Assembly (NCBI GenBank): GCA_964494345.1
Contig: CAZBSI010000002.1
Span: 248,001-312,000 of the forward strand
From: DTKD01 sp964494345
GTDB lineage: Bacteria; Armatimonadota; UBA5829
Direction: 5' to 3'
DNA: 64,000 nt
Positions 60,466-64,000 of the stretch are shown here, in pieces. A program made the position numbers and the translations under genes. The notes under the pieces were generated by a model. It saw only the letters and a list, made by a program, of their open reading frames with translations. It did no database searches and was not told the origin of the DNA. Every line of letters begins with the position of its first letter. Within the stretch, counting starts at the first letter, position 1.

Positions 60466-62617
60466 TAGCCGCCTTTTTATCCAGTACTTCCGCATAGTCG
60501 ATGCGGGCATGCAGTGTGCCTGTGAGGGCTGTTATAAACGCATCGGTAATTTTGCTTACTTCCTTAAATGTCAGATCAGATTCATCAAGCTGCCCATCTC
60601 GCAGTTTCTCGGCAACGACTTTATTCACCACAAGTTCGATAGTGGCACGGGTCGGCTTGGACATAGCCCTGCTGGCTGCCTCCACCGAGTCCGCAAGCAT
60701 AATAAGCGCAGCTTCTTTGGACTTTGGCTTTGGTCCATTATACCTGAATTGACTCTCCAACCCACCTGTGGAATCCTGCACCCCCATAGCCTGTTCATAG
60801 AAATACTGAACCAGCGAGGTTCCGTGGTGTTGATTTATTATATCCGTCACCATCTTCGGCAATTTATACTCACGGGCGATTTCGACCCCGTCTTTGATAT
60901 GCGACGTTATTACCAGGGCCGATAACGTGGGGTTTATTCGATCGTGAACGTTTTCGATGTTCTGATTTTCCACAAAAAAGTGTGGGCGACGGATTTTCCC
61001 GATATCATGATAATACGAAGCAACGCGCGCCAGAAGCGAATCGGCGCCAATAGCCTCCGCCGCCGATTCCGCCAGATGGCCGACGGCCATGCTGTGGGTA
61101 TAGGTGCCAGGCGCCTCCATAACGAGCCTGCGCAACAAAGGCTTGTTTGTGTCGGCAAGCTCCAATAAAGACAGGTGCGTAGTCAACCCGAAGAGCTTCT
61201 CCAGTGGCACCGTGCCAATTAGAAACACCGCCCCCGCGCCGATCGGCACGATCAAACCGGCCCACACCGTGCCCATTCGCATATTGAAATAAGACTCGTC
61301 AGTAAGGCCGCCCGTAACCCAGACCAACGTCACCCCCGCCACGCCCAGCAGGCCAACTGCCCGCGCAAGGTCCGTGCGATCCCTGATATCCGCCACTCCC
61401 AAAATGCCGACTATCGCGGTCATGAAAGCGTTTACAGCAAATCTTAACTCGCCATTAAGCATCAAAGACAGGACAATAGCCAGCAGGGCCGCGATAATCA
61501 CCGATACCTGAGCGTTGATCAGCGCGGCGACCAACATGCCTACGGTGACAACCCACAACACCCCAAGGTATCCGACCTGATCAATCGTAAGGTTTATTCC
61601 TAACAGGCTGCCGCTGATACGAAGGGCCAACGTGCCGACCACCGCTAGAAGCGATAGAAGTAGCAGCGCCTTCGTAGTTTGATACATTTCCGGATAATAT
61701 CTAGCCAGATAAGCCCCGACAAGCAGTACCGCCAGAGTCACCAAAGCCGTGAGCGCACTTACCGAGCGATAGTCCACTTGAGGGTTTCGCAGGCCCAGGG
61801 CCTGGAGTTTTTCGAGGTGTTCTTCTAAAACAGGCTCGCCTTTAGCTACCACCACCTCGCCTCGAGAGATCATCTTATAATCCGGCCGCACGCGCGCCTG
61901 CGCGGATTCTTGCATATCTATTGTGCGGGTAGGATTATAGATTCTATTCGGCCGGATGGCATCGCGAGCAAGTTCTCCTACAAGAGTCGCTTTTCGCGGG
62001 TCAGAGATTAGCCTGGCCGCTTCCTCTGAGACTTCGTTTTGTGCGGTGCGAACGTCTGATGGATGGTCCCGGATTTCCCTGCTCATTGACGCGCTGACTA
62101 TTCGTAAAGACTCGTCCTCTATTTGACTAAGAGCGGCAGCATCAATAGAGAGTAAGGACAGGTAAGTGGTGTCAGGTATTCTCGAACCCACAGCGGTGCT
62201 CAATCGATCCCGGACAATGGTAAGCTTGGCGTCTGCAGATTGCTCCGGGTAGCCTTTGCGCACGGATTCGACAGTGGCCAAAATAGTTTTCAGGGTGGCT
62301 ACCGATTGATCGGCAGCGCCAGGGAGCGTGTCGTAAGCCTTGCCGACCTCCGCTGCGGCTCTGGTCTTTTTAAGCCTGGTCGATGCGCTATCTAAATATT
62401 TTGACGCCCGAGGGGCGATGATATCTTCAGGCGAAATATCCCCGACCTTAAGATCGATTCTGCTGGGAAGCATGTGAATAGAGAGCAGGATAGACAGAAT
62501 CCCGATAGTGGCGACGGCAATGCCTGTCCTTTTGGGATCAATTCTTCTGGTTGTTGGCGCAGCCTTATCAGAGTTCTTTTTAGCGCGCGGGATAATTCGA
62601 GGTATAAAGGGTTTCAT
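60380..62617 (-). CDS. pgpH: PgpH-type c-di-AMP phosphodiesterase (7TMR-HD)
   Basis: 745 residues. One N-terminal membrane segment (about 32-50), an extracellular 7TMR-HDED domain (about 60-290), a seven-helix membrane block (about 295-480) and a cytosolic HD domain (495-690). The metal ligands are in HSMAVGHLAE (near 505) and YYHDIGK (near 533). HD-domain PgpH proteins hydrolyse c-di-AMP. Length and order match PgpH. It sits upstream of ybeY, as in many Gram-positive-like genomes. The C-terminal tail (rich in Asp, Asn, Ala) is low-complexity and overlaps ybeY. Confidence 0.9.
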   Translation of the reverse strand: MKPFIPRIIPRAKKNSDKAAPTTRRIDPKRTGIAVATIGILSILLSIHMLPSRIDLKVGDISPEDIIAPRASKYLDSASTRLKKTRAAAEVGKAYDTLPGAADQSVATLKTILATVESVRKGYPEQSADAKLTIVRDRLSTAVGSRIPDTTYLSLLSIDAAALSQIEDESLRIVSASMSREIRDHPSDVRTAQNEVSEEAARLISDPRKATLVGELARDAIRPNRIYNPTRTIDMQESAQARVRPDYKMISRGEVVVAKGEPVLEEHLEKLQALGLRNPQVDYRSVSALTALVTLAVLLVGAYLARYYPEMYQTTKALLLLSLLAVVGTLALRISGSLLGINLTIDQVGYLGVLWVVTVGMLVAALINAQVSVIIAALLAIVLSLMLNGELRFAVNAFMTAIVGILGVADIRDRTDLARAVGLLGVAGVTLVWVTGGLTDESYFNMRMGTVWAGLIVPIGAGAVFLIGTVPLEKLFGLTTHLSLLELADTNKPLLRRLVMEAPGTYTHSMAVGHLAESAAEAIGADSLLARVASYYHDIGKIRRPHFFVENQNIENVHDRINPTLSALVITSHIKDGVEIAREYKLPKMVTDIINQHHGTSLVQYFYEQAMGVQDSTGGLESQFRYNGPKPKSKEAALIMLADSVEAASRAMSKPTRATIELVVNKVVAEKLRDGQLDESDLTFKEVSKITDAFITALTGTLHARIDYAEVLDKKAANGDPDTRPTANNGEDSATDEQSAQGTAS

Positions 62618-62657
62618 AAAAATATGGAGTAGTGGGCATTCAATCGCCGAAAGTCAG

Positions 62658-63113
62658 CTAAAGCGCCTGGCCTTGCAGCAGCCTTTCGACAACCTGGCCG
62701 ACCAGCTTACCATCAGCCTTTCCACGAATACGCTGCATCAGGGGCCCCATAACTTTGCCTCGGTCTTTCGGCCCGGTTGCGCCGATTTGGTCGACGATTT
62801 CTCTAGCGAGCGCTTCGATTTCGGCTTCGTCGAGTTGTTGAGGCAGATATGTGTTGATAATTTCCAACTCCGCCTGTTCTTTTTCGGCGACGTCGGTTCG
62901 CGCTCCTGAAACGGCGGCGTCTATCGCCTCCCTGCGCCGCTTGGCTTCACGAGAGAGCAGTGCTAAAACTTCATCATCGGTGAGCTTGCTGCCTTTGTCT
63001 ATCTGGGCATAGCTCACCGATGATCGCAGAAGCCGGATAGTTGATAATTTCAACGCATCCTTAGATTTCATAGCGAGCTTCTGGTCTTCCAGAAGCTTTT
63101 CAATTAACGACAT
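62658..63113 (-). CDS. yqeY: YqeY/GatB-like protein
   Basis: 151 residues from ATG 63113, matching YqeY starts (MSLIEKLLEDQ). An in-frame ATG at 63131 overlaps the rpsU stop (TAATG) and would add six residues. The sequence follows YqeY (LKLSTIRLLRSSV, LTDDEVLALLSREAKRR, ELEIINTYLPQQLDEAE, DRGKVMGPLM). The GatB/YqeY domain is associated with transamidases and tRNA-related metabolism, but the role of the stand-alone protein is not known. rpsU-yqeY adjacency is widespread. Confidence 0.9.
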   Translation of the reverse strand: MSLIEKLLEDQKLAMKSKDALKLSTIRLLRSSVSYAQIDKGSKLTDDEVLALLSREAKRRREAIDAAVSGARTDVAEKEQAELEIINTYLPQQLDEAEIEALAREIVDQIGATGPKDRGKVMGPLMQRIRGKADGKLVGQVVERLLQGQAL

Positions 63114-63130
63114 AGGTCCGCTCACGGACA

Positions 63131-63310
63131 TTACGCTCTTCGCATTTTCCGGCGTCTTGCAGCCTCGGCTTTGCGTCTTTTGTCGCTGGGTTTCTCGTAG
63201 TGCTCGTGTTCACGAGCTTCCTTGAGAACACCTGTCTGCTGAAGTGCTTTCTTAAAACGCTTCAGAGCGCTGTCCAGACTCTCGTTAGGTTTTACTTGAA
63301 CCTGTGCCAA
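63131..63310 (-). CDS. rpsU: 30S ribosomal protein S21
   Basis: 59 residues from a TTG at 63310 that follows GGAGGAGGG by 7 nt; the nearby ATG at 63315 is out of frame and stops after nine codons. The protein is Lys/Arg-rich, with the S21 pattern: an acidic-basic start VKPNESLDSALKRFKK, TGVLKEAREHEHYEKPS, and a basic tail DKRRKAEAARRRKMRR. S21 helps initiation at 16S rRNA platform sites. Its stop overlaps the possible ATG of yqeY by one base. First gene of a minus-strand operon behind a consensus promoter. Confidence 0.93.
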   Translation of the reverse strand: MAQVQVKPNESLDSALKRFKKALQQTGVLKEAREHEHYEKPSDKRRKAEAARRRKMRRA

Positions 63311-63470
63311 CCATTATCCCTCCTCCATCGACAGTCTCGGGCATATAGCACCGCGTCAGTGGCGGGAAGGGATCGGCAACGCTGCTATACTATCCTGAAA
63401 AAGTGTAGCCACTTCGCCAAATCCGCTAATCCACATACGTTGCGGGTTGCCTATTCTCGCGTCTAGTGAA

Positions 63471-63500
63471 ATTATACCCGGTGCGCGACGGCAATGTCAA
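63471..63500 (-). promoter_or_regulatory. Consensus sigma-70 promoter of the rpsU operon
   Basis: Perfect TTGACA (63500-63495), an 18-nt spacer, perfect TATAAT (63476-63471) on the minus strand. The predicted 5' leader is about 155 nt. Confidence 0.85.
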
Positions 63501-63516
63501 GTTTTTGTTGGTTTTA

Positions 63517-63867
63517 TCAACCAGGGGGCCAGGTCATTTTCCGGCCGCCTAGCAAGTGAAAATGGACGTGCCAAACGGATTGGCCTGCGCCTTCGTTGCA
63601 GTTCACAACAATCCGGTAGCCGTCGTCAGCTATCCCTCGCTGAGCTGCGAGCTGGTTTGCTACGACAAAGATCTTACCCATCAAACAGGCATCAGGCGCA
63701 TCTGTGACGTCCGAAATTCGAGCTATGTGTTTTTTCGGAATTATAAGAACGTGGACAGGCGCTTGCGGGTTAAGATCGTCAAAAGCCGCGATTTCCGCGT
63801 CTTCATAGACAAGTTTACCGAACTCTCCCGCCGCGATCTTGCAGAAAATACAATCGTTTTCCACCAT
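63517..63867 (-). CDS. HIT-family nucleotide hydrolase
   Basis: A 116-residue HinT-like protein. The N-terminal CIFCKIAAGE contains the C-x-x-C pair, then FDDLNPQAPVHVLIIPKKHI, and the C-terminal histidine triad HVHFHLLGG (near 101), which carries the catalytic site for AMP-linked phosphoramidates. AGGAGGTGA precedes the ATG and overlaps the stop of the upstream methylthiotransferase gene. Its stop lies only 17 nt before the consensus promoter of the rpsU operon. Confidence 0.93.
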   Translation of the reverse strand: MVENDCIFCKIAAGEFGKLVYEDAEIAAFDDLNPQAPVHVLIIPKKHIARISDVTDAPDACLMGKIFVVANQLAAQRGIADDGYRIVVNCNEGAGQSVWHVHFHLLGGRKMTWPPG

Positions 63868-63870
63868 ATG

Positions 63871-64000
63871 TCACCTCCTCTCCTCTATTTGAGCAATGGC
63901 GTAGTTCTGGACGGTCGTCATAATCTTGACGGTAACGATTTCTCCTCTTAGAGAAGAATCGCCGGGGAAACGAGTCTCGACGTAATTATCGGTAAAGCCA
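63871..64000 (-). CDS. MtaB/MiaB-like methylthiotransferase, C-terminal fragment
   Basis: The gene runs off the right edge; only the last 42 residues are seen. They read as a TRAM domain: GFTDNYVETRFPGD, LRGEIVTVKIM, QNYAIAQIEE. This is the C-terminal RNA-binding module of radical-SAM tRNA methylthiotransferases. The GFTDNYV start is more like MtaB (t6A methylthiolation) than MiaB. The TGA overlaps the ribosome-binding site of the HIT gene. Confidence 0.75.
   Translation of the reverse strand, partial: GFTDNYVETRFPGDSSLRGEIVTVKIMTTVQNYAIAQIEERR

Noticed and set aside
63286..63315. ATG just upstream as the start of rpsU
   Set aside because: It is out of frame and meets a stop after nine codons; the TTG at 63310 gives the S21 sequence.
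1..64000. tRNA or rRNA genes, insertion sequences, prophage
   Set aside because: I looked for T-arm GGTTCGAATCC-type sequences, rRNA signatures, transposase motifs and phage structural genes and found none that could be supported.

Overview
The window looks like a chromosomal segment of a moderately GC-rich, free-living bacterium that lives on complex carbohydrates. The gene content includes glycosyl-hydrolase-like family 10 (GHL10/DUF187) proteins, repeated uroporphyrinogen-decarboxylase-like proteins, DUF1638, prepilin-like proteins ending in a Cys-rich tail, GerM and AMIN-amidase proteins, and a PgpH-type c-di-AMP phosphodiesterase. Together these resemble Armatimonadota or a related Terrabacteria lineage. 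That placement is inferred from gene content; no rRNA or tRNA gene was seen.

Layout. 1-2.3 kb: start of murI, gerM and a cell-wall amidase (minus). 2.5-5 kb: a seven-haem cytochrome, then a nucleotidyltransferase-like gene overlapping a sugar isomerase/epimerase. 5-6.8 kb: phenylacetate-CoA ligase with a tandem-ACT partner. 6.9-10.2 kb: a sugar ABC importer without its ATPase, then yceH. 10.9-19 kb: two tandem paralogues encoding giant secreted C39-peptidase-like proteins, with a gene-conversion tract between them. 19.3-22.5 kb: a TtcA-like enzyme, a URO-D-like protein and a DUF1638 protein around a repeat-rich spacer. 22.5-35.3 kb: three consecutive giant secreted GHL10 proteins, two of them separated by a ten-unit 33-bp hairpin minisatellite. 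36-48 kb: folC and a BioD/DRTGG ATPase, unknown secreted and cytosolic proteins, an EamA/PHP pair, an orphan PRTase-like protein, a CBS protein, a degenerate MA-like peptidase, a GT4 glycosyltransferase and an Eis-like acetyltransferase. 48.4-50.4 kb: an 800-bp spacer with pseudoknot-forming potential ahead of an RpoD-like sigma factor and a solo LuxR-HTH protein. 50.4-57.8 kb: two pseudopilins, L-rhamnose isomerase, a double-SIS protein, a second URO-D-like protein and a beta-helix protein. 57.9-64 kb: a minus-strand operon rpsU-yqeY-pgpH-ybeY-dgkA/PAP2-CNNM behind a consensus promoter, preceded by HIT and the end of an MtaB/MiaB-like gene.

Functional reading. Secreted modular enzymes, a sugar importer, rhamnose isomerase, sugar-isomerase and beta-helix proteins point to polysaccharide use. 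All five giant secreted proteins end in a related OB-like beta-rich tail. The most intriguing non-coding signals are the pseudoknotted RNA candidate at 48.65-48.74 kb and a dispersed hairpin element (core CTCTGTCCCGGCCA) that is single-copy at 5.06 and 21.4 kb and tandemly amplified at 25.8-26.15 kb.
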